64,000 nucleotides of DNA from Albula goreensis. Lineage: Eukaryota > Chordata > Actinopteri > Albuliformes > Albulidae. This document shows, piece by piece, positions 26,930 to 39,574 of the stretch. Under the pieces are notes generated by a model. It had not been told where the DNA came from. It saw nothing but the letters and a program-made list of their open reading frames with translations, and did not search any database. Every line of letters begins with the position of its first letter. The stretch's first letter is position 1. Position numbers and translations under genes: made by a program. The stretch covers positions 7,658,884 through 7,722,883 of the forward strand of contig CM040753.1 of NCBI GenBank assembly GCA_022829145.1, in the 5' to 3' direction.

Positions 26930-27300
26930 GCGCTGGAGGAATGGCGGGGCCCGGGGAAGCAGCAGCGGGGCACTTTAGACAATAACAATATTGATAGTGG
27001 GTGTAGCAAAGCAGAATTAAAAATCTGTGGATCCCAACGATCTTCCTCCGGCGCAGCTGCCGTTCTGCAGGAGTTCTGGCATTGCCGCTGGGAGAGGCCC
27101 CGCCCGGCCGCCTTCCCTCGTTATTACATTAGAGCCCCCCTGACCCTCTTCTGGGACGCCGCGGGGTCGGAGGTCGCGACCCTCGGTAATGGCCGTGCGT
27201 GAGGGATCGAAATAGCCCGGGCTGGGGGCATCGTTTCAATTACATTATCAATGTTGCGGGGTGATCAATATGTGGGTTGCAAACACTGACAGATGGCAGG
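26930..27300. promoter_or_regulatory. CpG-rich patch with adjoining AT-rich motif cluster
   Basis: A CpG-dense section (TCCGGCGCAGCTGCCG, GCCCGGCCGCC, GACGCCGCGGGGTCGG, GGTCGCGACC) followed directly by TTTCAATTACATTATCAATG and GGGTGATCAATATG. The mix of CpG island and homeodomain-type sites suggests a regulatory element. No transcription start can be shown. Confidence 0.35.
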
Positions 27301-27587
27301 AAAGTTAAAGCAGAAATCCAAAAACTACAACGCCATACTAAACAGAACCAAACAATACTGATCAATAACTCCCGACAATAATATTGATAATCCAATCAAT
27401 ATCCCTCAACCTGACTTCAGCGAAGGAGAAGCTGCTAATAAGATAGTGAATGGGTTTTTGTGCATCGGATATATTAACTCCTAAGTATTAAATCCAACCT
27501 CATAAATACATTTGGGTTAAAGTACATGCAGAGCATGGCAGGCCTCTATTATTGTGCAATTACATAAAATTGGGGCTGCACACTCTG

Positions 27588-27783
27588 TGAATTACATTAC
27601 ATTTTATAGCTTAGGCATTCCGTAGACACTGTCCATTTATACGACTGGGCATTCACAGAAGCCATTTTGTGTGAGGGTGCAAGAGAAACGGAGCAGGGAC
27701 AGCGCCCTTGAATGGGATCTAACCCTCAACCTCTGAGTTACGAGACCAGCTTCCTAACCACTAGACTACACTCCCTCCCTGTC
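27588..27783 (-). mobile_element. tRNA-derived SINE with V-SINE-like tail
   Basis: On the minus strand: A-box TAGTCTAGTGG (27758-27768), B-box-like GGTTAGATCCC (27714-27724), a short body, then a sequence matching the fish SINE tail consensus (a form of AAATGGACAGTGTCTACGGAA for the usual GGATAAAAGCGTCTGC) and the tail ATGTAATGTAAT. It is full-length or nearly so and in the pard3 sense orientation. No convincing target duplication was seen. Confidence 0.8.
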
Positions 27784-27789
27784 TAGATA

Positions 27790-30100
27790 TGACTGGGATG
27801 CTATGTAAGTTTCCTGAGCTCCTGGCTCGTACATATGCTAATGCAGCTTATCCCTGACCTCAGCATCCACAACATCATTATCAAATGGCTTTGACATAAT
27901 GTCGCGCTGTCAAACCTATGATCTATTGCAGCGGTACTCATTTCCCCCTCATAATGAAGTCATAACGGAGGCTTAAACTCGGAGGGCTGGTTGAGACACA
28001 GCGAACCGTGGTGTACCGTCTCTGGGGTTAATGCAAGCACACATCCATCACGTCCCCTCGCTAATCAATCAATCAGGAGTGACAGGACGCGGGAACGTCA
28101 TAATTCATCGGGGGACGTGCGTCGCCCTCATTATCCTCATTATCCTTTCTAGTGTGTGGTGAGCGAACGCCACAATCGCCGTTTAACCCTGAATCAAGAA
28201 AACCCCGGGCTGTCCAAATAATTATGTCCGGAACATCTATATTTCACTCCTATAAATAAACACATGCATACCAGACAAATATGTGGTATTATTCCTGAAA
28301 ACCTAAGGAAAATTACACGGGTTCACATAAATTTACTTAGAAACACTGTCAATACTTTTTTAAGAAGTACTGAGATCACTGCAACAAGCTCATGGATAAA
28401 GGTTTTTGTATGTGAAACAACTACATGTCAACCTCAACCTTTAAAACAGCGGCCTCAAAACAATGTTGCATTAAAGATTAGGTGAGACACTTTTGCTGTC
28501 TTTTACCAACCTCCTGCGCTCACACCCAACAAAGCGCTGAGTTGTTTCAGCTAAGCCCTTGGGATTTGGCTGCTGTAACCTTAGAGGGGTTTTAGCCATG
28601 AGAGCATGGAGCAATCAGATAGTTTCACAATACCTTCAACAAAGACCTCATAAAGATGACATGCCGTGTGAAGCTAAGCTACCAGGCTGTCATCATTCCA
28701 CCAAGCAATGTTTTCCTGTCACTATTTTTTTCCCCTTATGAATTATGTTGAAAAAGAAGGTGTTGCCAAAAATGTATCATTCTGTAATCTGCTCTAATCC
28801 TTTGACGCCCCCCACCACAGAAAAACCCCCCACTCTTGCCACCGTTGGAATCCTGCGGGAGTGGAAGATCAAAAAAAAAAAAACGCAGTTATATCTTCTG
28901 TTTATAGATGCAAAACGTAAATGAAGTATGCATTCTAATCAAAGCCATACTCCTGCTAACCTCATGCACTAAGATTCAACTCTGAAACACTGGTGAACTC
29001 CATCAATCTACTGTGATGGTGAGGAGAAAGTGCATGTTTTGGGGGGGGGAGTGGGGGGTGTCAGCCACAGGAAAGTATGCAGTAGTCAGTTGTCCACATT
29101 CAACTTTTAAAGGGAACGCAGGCCGTCGAGGTGGAAATGATAACAGACATGGCCATTTTCAGGGCTCCACTCTCTTTCACCATGAGGGCTCTGATCCACA
29201 TCACTGAGGCAATCACAGGGACCATGGATCATGACTCAATGTGCAGACTCTTACGGTCAACTGACAGCCAAATTCAAATCAATCATGGGACTAATTTTCA
29301 ATTACTTCAGTATTGTGCTTTTCCTCATTATCAAATAAAATAGAATGAATTTAAAGATGAAATTAAACATACAAGTTATGTTACAATTATAATGAGGCAT
29401 AAACTAATAATACTAAGTCAGTGAACAGCCCCTACAAGCACTGGCCAGCCACAGGAGTGGGAACTCAAAACTGGACCCACCAATCCTGCTGCATCTCTCA
29501 TACCATTTAGGAAACGACGGCCCAATCGCAGCAGCAGAACCTGAAGGACCACCACACAATGTTTATTTAGTCACTTATAGATTTACATCATTTTCAATTA
29601 CAGCTACAGAGCACAGCTCTGCAGTAGCTCCAGGTAATTTAATTAGGCTGGTAATCGATCCCAGAAACAACCCTAGAAGAAAATCATATTTGAGACCACT
29701 AGTTAAATAAATCAGTCCAGTCAATGCGTTCTCACTCACCCTGAGATTTAACCCTACTAGACAGTCTTGCATTTTTTTTTACGTTATCGGATATGAAATC
29801 ATTCTGGACAAAGTACCTACGGACATTCATGTTTTAAATCGATAATAAAAAGAAAAAGGGACATGGCTTAAAACGTTTTGGTTTAAGTCATCCGTTTAAC
29901 AACACATCCTAGATGTGCATTAGATTATAGCAACGTGCATGCATGATCATGTTTTACATTGTAATGTGTTTACCCATGGATTTCCCCCATCTGTGAGTGC
30001 TTATGTGTATGGGGCTTGTTTAGTAAAGCTTAGTACACCTGCCACAGAGATGACACATCCTGCTTAAACACCATGCGTCATTCGTCAGGTTAAAAAACAC
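27790..30100. other. Unique intronic sequence
   Basis: Includes a GC-mixed section at 28010-28200 with repeated ATTATCC and several CpG, a G-run pair at 29041-29058, and an AT-rich motif-dense section at 29580-29760. No exon recognised. Confidence 0.6.
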
Positions 30101-30103
30101 TCA

Positions 30104-30350
30104 GGGCCAGATTTATTAAAGGATTGCGACTGCTTTTCAGGAGTAAAAGCAGCTGCTAAAAAACGTTGTGGTATTTAAGTGCGAATTACTAAACAATCAC
30201 AATGGGTGAAAATCGCTATAAAGATGGAATTTGCGGCAACTACATCGCTTTTGGACTCGATTCACAGTAAAATTTGCTCATGCATATGTATACCTGGAGT
30301 GAAGGAACTAAAACAGGTTAGTTATAGATGAGGCTAATCCACTAAACCTT
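30104..30350. mobile_element. Possible PIF/Harbinger-like MITE fragment
   Basis: Starts GGGCCAGATTTATTAAAGG, like the terminal repeats of some Harbinger-type miniature elements, and has internal ACTAAA pieces. The matching right end and target duplication were not found, so the call rests on terminal resemblance only. Confidence 0.25.
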
Positions 30351-33022
30351 GCGGTAATTGTGACCCTCCTCTTTGCATGGGAATTTTTACGACTTCTGAA
30401 AGCAGGCAGAAATACTACCCTGATATAGATTATGGTTTTCACTCGATAAAAGACATATTGATAAGTTGCTCGCTCTCCCACATATAGAGCCAGGAGAAGA
30501 TACAGGAGGAAAACGCAAAGCATATTAAGAAAAGAGACGGTCTTCCGTCAGATGCAGAGCTATTTGTCATACAAACAGCCAGAGAAATGAGACCTCCAAC
30601 CTCTCTGCAGGGGGGCAAGGAAACAAGGGATTTGGTGGGCATCCTTTAATTACCACGCAGGTAATATCTCCTAGAATAATGGAACTCCTGCTAGCACAGC
30701 ATACCTTACAGGTGCTCATCTACCAGGCACAAACACATACGAGAGCCTGAAGATACTTCTTGACATTTAAAAAAGATAGAAGGCTGGATAGAAGAGACCG
30801 CATATGCCACCATGATGTCAGTCTCTGAGTTATTCAAGCACCAAGACTTACAATCCAATCTATAAAGAAAAAAATAGACTCCCTCAAAGGCTTAATACAT
30901 AGCCAAAAGGCACCAGTGTTTTTTTTTTTATTCTGGAAGTCAATGAAGTTTTTATCTTCTTTCAAAATTGTCTCCCAGGGAGTTGCACAGTCTCTTGCTA
31001 TTCTGCGAGTTCTGTACCTAGACAGACTGTATATTTCTGACCCAAAATGAATTCTATGAGACAGAAGGCTAGATCTGACCAAATGCTCTTAGTCTCTTTA
31101 AGGGTGTATGCGATTCCATTCAAACAAGACCTACCTTCAATATTTAATATTTAATTGGACTTTATCTTTGGCATTTGTTCTCGTCAAGCCAAAAGAGAAA
31201 AACATATGCCCTTAAATAAAAGTCAATTTTGACTGTATTTACCCCAAGGATTAAGGCCATGACTAAATCAAAACCTGACCCTAAATTTGACTTATTTTAC
31301 TGATTAAAAGCATTTTTCTCTACAAGAACATTTTGGTGAGTTCATTTTGATTATGAATAATTTCTTCAAACTGTGTAAATGAAGATAAAAATGATGTTGA
31401 CTGAATCCCAGCCTTACTGTTTTAGAGAATTTAATCCAAGAATAATGGCCACATGTGCACCTCATGTCAAGAAATGTCCTTAATTAACCATTAATCTTGT
31501 CTGCTCATCAAGTCTAAACCATAAGCACTTAAACAGGAGAATGAATGTGTCCTGGATTTTTCACTGCAGTGTTGATTTGGTTCAGGCATTGCTTTGGTGT
31601 TGGTCGATATCTGGACGGGAAGGCATATCGACATAACTAATGTATGAAAAGCAAATGCAGACATTTGGAGTTGTCTCAGTGTAACATTGTGAACTGATGT
31701 GGAAAACTTCCGAAATAAAGACAAGTTGTCAATACCAACCAAACAAGCATGTGCCAAACAATAGCTGTGCTACAGTTTAAGAAAATGAAAATACACACAC
31801 ACACACACGCATACAAGCGCACCCACACACAGACCCACATTTTTTGAGAGTTAGAATGCTGAAAATATTGAGTAGGGACAGCCTAACGGATAGTATAATT
31901 GACAGGACTGAGGATAACTCCATGGGCCCTGCAAATTGGATTGGAGCTGCCAAAGGTTTACTGAGAATGCAGAATGCATCATCTGAACAGCCAAGTTTCC
32001 CTTCAGAAATTCAGAAGTGACTGATGAGACTTCCAAGGTAATAGTTTCCATTTCATGCTTTAAAGTCATGAATTTGGGAGGCTGGCCAGCAACTGATAAA
32101 TCATCGTTCAGTTAAATTAAAGGCCATTATCGACTTAAAACAGGCCCGCTTTCCCATTTTTGTGACTAAAAACGAAGGACTTTGGTATGAACTCAAGGCA
32201 CCAAACGTTGGGCCTCCGAGTGCTATGACCACACGGACTGCATGATGACACATTCTTGATGTAGTTAACAATATTCTTGATTACAGAATAAAATGTACAT
32301 GCACGTATATGAACAAACAAACAAATACACACAGACACACACAAGCACATGCATGCACAAAAAGGTATGCACATGCTTGCAGACACACTTACAAAAACAT
32401 AACACATGCATGCATTCAAACATGCACACATTCACACCTGATGGTAGTTTTGGAGCCCCTCCTCAATTACCCCAAGTCACATTTATCTGGTGTCACCATT
32501 GGGTTTTGTCAGAATCCAAAATGGAAACTACAATGTCTTTTTACAAAGGCTTACTGCAGCTATATATGACTCCTTGTAAATGAAGTGTGAGTGCACACCT
32601 TGAATTTAATGAATGCACTGCATAAGAAGAAACACGACTGTATGAATGTAATTAACAGAGCCACAGATATAGGTGCTTCACAAGTGAATGTCTGTCACCG
32701 GATATTTGAATTACTATTTAATTACAGAAACGTAAGCTACCAGAAAATGGCATATACACGGTTAACATGGCCACATCTTTATATTCCCCATATAGATTTA
32801 TGATATATAGAGGAAAAAAAAACGTGAGGATGTGGAAAGTTTAAATATAAAATAGAGCAAAACCCTCCAATGGGCCAGGACAGCTGTAAACGGCTAGTTT
32901 GGCACGCGTTCACAGAATGCTGATTTAAGGCAGGGAACATCTGTGGCAAGAGTACCAAACAAATTAATTTCAGTTTCAAAGTCAATTTGATTGGGAACCA
33001 CAGCAATTTTTAAACTGCTCCG

Positions 33023-33043
33023 CCCCTCCCCACCCCACCCCCC
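33023..33043 (-). other. G-quadruplex motif (sense strand of pard3)
   Basis: Minus-strand G-runs of 6, 4, 4 and 4, each separated by one base. Confidence 0.8.
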
Positions 33044-34189
33044 ACATTTTTTTTTTTTTCTTGGTCTCTTGTCGGATTAGAGATCATAAGAGAGACACGG
33101 TTTAAAATACACACCATCTGCAGCTGTGAACTGAGACTGGAAATACCAGACACTTCTCAGCGCTCACGCCACTCAAACTCAGAAAGCACACATACACATA
33201 AGCAGTTAACAAAAGCACCTGTGACATTTATGCTGCGTGGTGAAAATGGCAGCAACCCCCAATGAGGAGAGGAAAGGGGGCCAGAAGGATCTGAAATTTG
33301 AAAAAGATTCCTACCGATAAAACCGCTGATTCATTGCACAAAGGATTTCTCTTGGTCGGTATGTGCCATTTCTTTTATCCATCTGAAAGGCAGATGAATT
33401 GTGGATTTGGGGCACTTATGTGGGCTGTTGAGCTTATCGTTATATTTCCCTTGGTGATAGAAGTATTGAAAGCCAGCAATTTCAGTTCTGGCAAGTGTGA
33501 ATTATCCAGAACATATGTCCATATTTATACAAGGCTATGCTAGAACTCCTCAAATGAGCAGTGAGACCTCCAGGCTTACACTGGGTAAACTGTTCTTTGA
33601 TATTGTAGTTTTTACATTTTAAGCCTTCGTTTTTCAACCATTTTTTAAAATAATTAAAATCCTTCAAAAAAAAAAAAAAACAAAGCAAATAAACAGCCAA
33701 ACTGAAACGATCATTTTATGTGAGGGGGCATTATTAGCGAAAATGAACAGTGCTATGTCTTATAGGGACCTATGCTGGATGGTTCTAAATTTTCTATCAT
33801 CCTCTATCATTCCGTCACATCTGAGTCACGGTGATGTGCTTTTTTAATGTTTATATCATTTCTCAGTCTCTGATGATGTAAATATTGTCCATTAAAACAC
33901 AATTGCATGTGTATTTTCAATTACTGAATGAGGACTCTGATGATGCTTCAGTCTATGCACCCTCTCCTTAAATGGAATTTCTCAGTGTACACCTCTTCCC
34001 TTATTATAATAACATAATTATTATAATGATAGAACACTTACAAAAAAAACCATCCATTCAGTGCAGTAATTTAGCCTGCAATTATCAGCTAACCTAAATT
34101 TCATAATCGTCATGACAGTCCTAAGCAGAGATGTTCAACAGACAGAAAAAAACAACACCACCGAATCAGAGAGCATTCCTAGCGATCAT

Positions 34190-34570
34190 GGTCTGTGTCA
34201 GCGCCGTGTGACAGTTCAAGGGGAAAATGTGCGGTAATGAAGGCTCCCGGTCTGCACCGCCAAGGCCCGGAGCATGCTCGCCACCCTGCGTCGCCCACTG
34301 GCTGCTGGGGGGCATGCGTCACGCCCGCCGCACATGCTCCAGCCCCGAAGGAGGACGCAGGCGACCCGGCGAAGTGTCAGCGCCCTGACAGCCGTTCCAC
34401 AGACTAACTCCACCCCTTCGCCCCCGCCTCCGTGCGGCCGCTAATGATGGAAAATGTACTACCGCTGTCTCGCCAGAGCTAACGTTCCTCCACATCCTGA
34501 CTCGCATTGCTCAATGCCATCATTACGGGAACCGGTTTCGGCCCGGGGGCAACACCTACCCGATCTCAGC
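34190..34570. promoter_or_regulatory. CpG-rich intronic patch
   Basis: CpG-dense section (CAGCGCCGTGTG, CATGCGTCACGCCCGCCGCAC, GACGCAGGCGACCCGGCG, CGTGCGGCCGC). Candidate regulatory element. Open frames on both strands follow from the high GC content. Confidence 0.3.
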
Positions 34571-34900
34571 CCGACCTGAAAAGACACTCGCATCACCTGT
34601 TTTAATTCGCATTAGGTCCTGCTACGGAGAAGATCACACCTCTGATCACTCTGATCCACGCTGCAATTGTTACTTTTCCTTTCTTCCCTGCCGTCTATTT
34701 GCACAAGGCTTTAAATGTTGACCTCTGCTTCCAGCATTAATGTTTGATGGGACGAGAACTTGGAAGCCTGTGAGTTTTACAGCGGGCCACTAAGATGTCT
34801 GCTTAACAGGTCGTAGGAAACAAAGTCACTTTATGAATAAGTAATGAACACGCACGCAAGTGCCAACTTCCCTTTTAATTAAATTAACTCACATAAAAAC

Positions 34901-34948
34901 AGAGGTGGGGGAGAGAGGGAGAGACGCAGAGAGTGAGAGCACGAAAGA

Positions 34949-34981
<33 letters not shown>

Positions 34982-34984
34982 GAA
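34901..34984. repeat. GA-rich tract with (GA)n core
   Basis: Polypurine run with about a dozen pure GA units around 34950-34972. Confidence 0.9.
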
Positions 34985-35456
34985 TCCTTTCTCTTTAATT
35001 TAGACATGAAAGTAAGGTGCGACTGCACCCCCATAAGGAATTAACGACTGCAGTTAAAAAGATGACTTTCACACAGTCGCTGTTTCAAAGTCACTCTGGA
35101 AAGGACATTCTGGAACTTTATCAAATGTGTGACTGGAGACACTTGCTTAGATGGTGCACTTTGGGATTACGTAATTTTTTTTCTCTGCCTGTTTCGCTTC
35201 AACGCATTCCCTTTTTTTACACATATAAAAAAGATCCAACCATTGAGAGTATGCCAAAAGCCAAAAAAAGGAATACATCCCTGCTTGAATTCAGCTGAAG
35301 AGAAATATCCTTAAACCTAACAGTCAGATTCATATGGCTTAAGAGCGGGTTGCTATGGGTTTCCCGGTGCCATGGCTACAAAGTTAATGACAAGGTCACA
35401 TTGTAAAAGAGAGGGAAAAACTAATATGAGGGATTTTTAACCTCTGACTGTTTAAA

Positions 35457-35460
<4 letters not shown>

Positions 35461-35553
<93 letters not shown>
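35461..35553. repeat. Perfect (CA)46 microsatellite
   Basis: Ninety-three bases of uninterrupted CA, likely highly variable in length between individuals. Confidence 0.98.
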
Positions 35554-35554
<1 letters not shown>

Positions 35555-37189
35555 ATCATGTCTGTGCAGTGCCAGCAGAAGAGGTTGTTTTGTGTGCTGT
35601 GTGTGTGTTGTCTGGAGTTCTGGGGCTGGCCACTGCATTGTCTTCTGCCATATGGAGTCCTGTTACAACACTGAGATAAGCTAGCCTCATGCTGTTCCCT
35701 GACCTTCTTAGGCACCCAGCTGGCACTAACATCCCGATAATTATTATCCCAATTACCCAATGAGATTTTTACTCTTTGTGCCGTTTCTTCAGGGGAGAGG
35801 AGATTTCCTGGACGGCCCTTAAGGGGTGGGGGTTGTTTAAGGGGACAAAGGCAGAATGCCTTTACTGTGGTCCCAGTATGTATGTGTGTGGTGTATGTGT
35901 GTTATTTACATCATTCACGTAATGAGCCAATAACAGAAGCGTATGAAAGGTACTGTACAATGGTTATTGGGAACAGGGGATATGTGTGAATTGTGTGAAA
36001 ATTTAGTGGGCAGAGGTGTCTCCTTCCTCTGCTCTTTCCCGTCTTTGACCCCAGTGCTGCTGATCTGGATACACTTCCGCAGGAGCAGAGTCCGCAAACC
36101 CCCGCCCCCCTCCTTCCACACCAATGCATTAAGACCAGCCGGCCTAAGGTTCCAGAGAAAGGCTCCTGTATGCATGCCTACTGCCTGGATGCAGGTGAGA
36201 AACAAGCTTTTTTTTTTTTTTTTTTTCTAAATGTTCTTGTTTTGTATTTAATATTTATCTTCTGTTTTTTACTTTGTTTTCTGGTCAGGTCTGTTTAATG
36301 TTCTTCATATTTTTATGTTTATATATTGCAAGCTATCATTGAAGGGGTTGAGTTTTCATTTCTCACTTAAACGGAAGACCTGTCTGTGAGCCCACCAGGG
36401 CGTCTGACCTCACCTGCATGATATCTTGTTTACCTTGTTAGTCTGCTGTATTGTTGTTGCTGTAAGGCTACTCTCATGCGCCATAAATAAAACCTGAAAC
36501 CTAATGCTTCCACCTGCATGCAGGAAATCACCTGACCCCACTGCTGGAAGCCACGACACAAGCACCGAACGGGTACCAAAACAGCAAGCAATGCTGCCAT
36601 ATCAGTTACATACGAGCTGCCTTACAAATCAAATTACAATACAGTGGCAATTACAATAATGCGATGACACAGCGGTAAGAGTCTGAAAGGCAGTCATTGG
36701 TTTTGGCCAGTGTTTTGAATCACAGGAAACTGCATGTCAGCCGTGACTCGGGTTTAACTCCTGCACCCGAAGCCTCTATCCTTCAGCGGATTAGCGGCGC
36801 ACGTCAGAAAAAAAAAAAGAAAAAAAGAGACAAAGCCAGAGAGAAAGGCAGAAGTTTCTCGCTGAGGATGTGCCACAGATGTTATGAATCTCAAGGCGGT
36901 TTAAAGCATCTGTCTGATAAACTTGGCCAGACAGACGCATGCATGACAAGTGCGGAGCATCAAAGAGCTTGACGAGAATTGCGGAAATCACATTGGATTT
37001 GCAGCCGCACAATGGTCTTGTTCAGACCCTACCCCCCCCGAAAGAAGGCTCTGCTGTGAAGTTCCTGGCAGGATTTTCGTTTAGGGAGCTGCATGGAGGA
37101 GTGGGAGGGCACGCTAGGTATGATTGGGGGGGATGAGAGGGGGTTAAGAGGCTGAGACAGCTGCACACACTGGACTATTTCACACCTAT

Positions 37190-37400
37190 TATGGCACAAT
37201 ACAGCGTGGCGCGCGAAAAGCCCGTCGCTCTAAAGGGTGCCACCTAAGAGGCCGATCCGCCATTCGCTGTGCAGCTGAGGCTTTGATGTGACGGACAGCC
37301 CCTGTCTCCCGGAAACGGGGGTTGGGGCGGCCGGGCGGCCGGGCTGGCGGAAGGAGAGGTGACCTCACCACCGCCACACCGGCCGGGCAAAAGCTATTCT
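37190..37400. promoter_or_regulatory. CpG-rich intronic patch
   Basis: Contains GTGGCGCGCGAAAAG, CCCGTCGC, GGCCGATCCGCC and a repeated GGGCGGCC piece. Candidate regulatory element only. Confidence 0.25.
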
Positions 37401-39536
37401 GCAAACTCCAGGAAAAGCCCTTGTTTTTGTCCCCTCACATTGCCCCTGACTATTACAGTATTACCATCCTCTGGATGTACAGCAGGCCTCGTTATCAGCT
37501 AGTATCCCCCTCCCAACCCCTTCCATCTCCACTATACCCCCATGACCCAAAACCAGACGCCACAGGACTCCTCCTCACCCAGTGACTGTCAGCAGAAAGA
37601 ACAGAAAGAAGCACTGAGTGCTGGAAGAGAATGAAAAATAAAAAGAAATAACCAAGGAAACGGTAATCATTAGTACCCATCCTCAGTCATTCTTATCTCT
37701 CCTGTTTTATTGCTTTTTCTACACATGGGATTGCAGTAGAAATTATAGGATTGCTCATATATATAATATCAACACAATAAAGTTTTATAAAGTGATTTAG
37801 CCACAACACATCAGAGCTCCTATTTTGCTCAGGTAGGAAAAAAATCTAAAAAAAGACCAAATTTGTAAAAATTTTATATATACTTTTGTCTCTTTTCTAG
37901 ATTTTTATCCTCACTGAACAAAATGGTGCGATGTTGTGGCAAAACCACTTTATAAAGCTATATTTTATTGTGCTACAGTTGCTTCAGGGCATGGAAAATA
38001 GAGGAAGAGGAATATGTTGGGGTCCTTCTTGCAAAAAAAAAAAAAAAAAAATACACACAAACAATCTCTTTAATCTAGAGATGATTGAGGTAACAAAGTT
38101 AAGGCAACAATTTGAAACATATTGCAGCAAAGAGGGAAATAACACAGCTTTACACCCCATGGTCTCAGCACATAATACTCTTCATATCTTCCTCTGCCTG
38201 AGCTTCCATGTTGTCCAGTAAAGATACAATAGAAATATGAATGACAATCACTAGAAATGTAACAGCGTAATGTAGGCGGCATCAGCGATCACATTTAAAT
38301 ATCGAACGTATCATTACAGAAATGGTGTTAATCTGGGAAATGTAAATATTGTCAAAACGCTCTATCAGGATTTTCCAGTTCATGGTTGTTTTGAATACCT
38401 TTTCTGAATCAACTGAACTGCATTTCAACACACAAGTCTGAACTACAGGACTGCAAATACTGAAGGAAAAAAAACACAGCACATTGTTCACATACCTACT
38501 GTAAATTATCTGTAATACTCAATAATGACAGTTCTCCTGTTCAGACAACACACATAGTGAAAGCTTTATTATTCAGATAACAAAGATGAGCTTTCACTCA
38601 TAAAATAAATACCTTTAAATAATAACACAGAAAAAACATACAGTAAGGCAAAAAAAAAAAAAAACACGAACGCATACTTCTGTTGAACCATAAAAATGGA
38701 ATGTGGATTTTGAAAGATTAGCCAGGCAGTGGTAGATTTAAATGTTCAAATCCAGACGTACTGTATTTAAAAGGATCATGCAGAAAATCTTGAGACATTT
38801 AAGAGGAAGAAGAAGAAAAAAACATTTGATTAGTGAGTGTCAGAGGATTAGCTCTCCGTGGAGACACTTTGAGTTATTTAAATCTCCTTCTGTGGGTTTA
38901 ACAAAAGCCTTTCCACAGAAGGTGTCTGACTGCTCATGGGCCGTTGTAAAAAGGAAACTTCCCCAAATTGTTTTCCTGTTTCTTTCATTACTGCGGCATT
39001 GTTTGTCGCGAGGCAAAAATACAGGAAGCTGTCTTAGTCATACAGAATGAGTGTGGAAAGGAACTTATTTCCTCTGTCGATTTGTCAGAAACCTCTGGAG
39101 AAAAACAAAAGCTTGGGGAGGGACAGCACACATGGAAAGGTTTAATTGGTGACAGACCTGAAAAGATGCATGCAGAGCAGATCATTCCACACGAAACTGA
39201 ATGTGAATCTCAGCATCATTTCAGGTAACAGACCACTTGGGTGTCAGAAAATGTGACACAAAACTTCCTATCCTGCAGGAAAACCCTTTCTGCAACCCAT
39301 CATTTAAAGAAATGGGCTCCTTCACAGTTCCTGTCTGTTTTGTCTGTTGAACAATTTACAATCACAACAATTACAAAGAAATAAACAGTAAAACCAACAA
39401 ACTTCCAATTTAGAAAGCTAGTTTCCTAGTTTCCTTTAATATATATATATGAATGAAATGAAATAAAATATATGCTGACTAATATGTATGCTATATATGT
39501 ACTGTATACATATAAATCATCAGTGGTCAGTATATT

Positions 39537-39574
39537 ATATAAAATCAAGCCAGATATATAAAATCAAGCCAGAT
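39537..39574. repeat. Perfect 19-bp tandem duplication
   Basis: Two exact copies of a 19-base unit (ATATAAAATCAAGCCAGAT), flanked by the inverted pair TCAGTGGT and ACCACTGA. Confidence 0.95.

Larger units (their letters stand above)
30350..35460. other. Unique intronic sequence with short repeats
   Basis: Small CA runs at about 31794-31808 and 32327-32430, a G4 motif at 33023-33043, a CpG-rich patch at about 34190-34570 and a GA tract at 34901-34984. No exon recognised. Confidence 0.6.
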
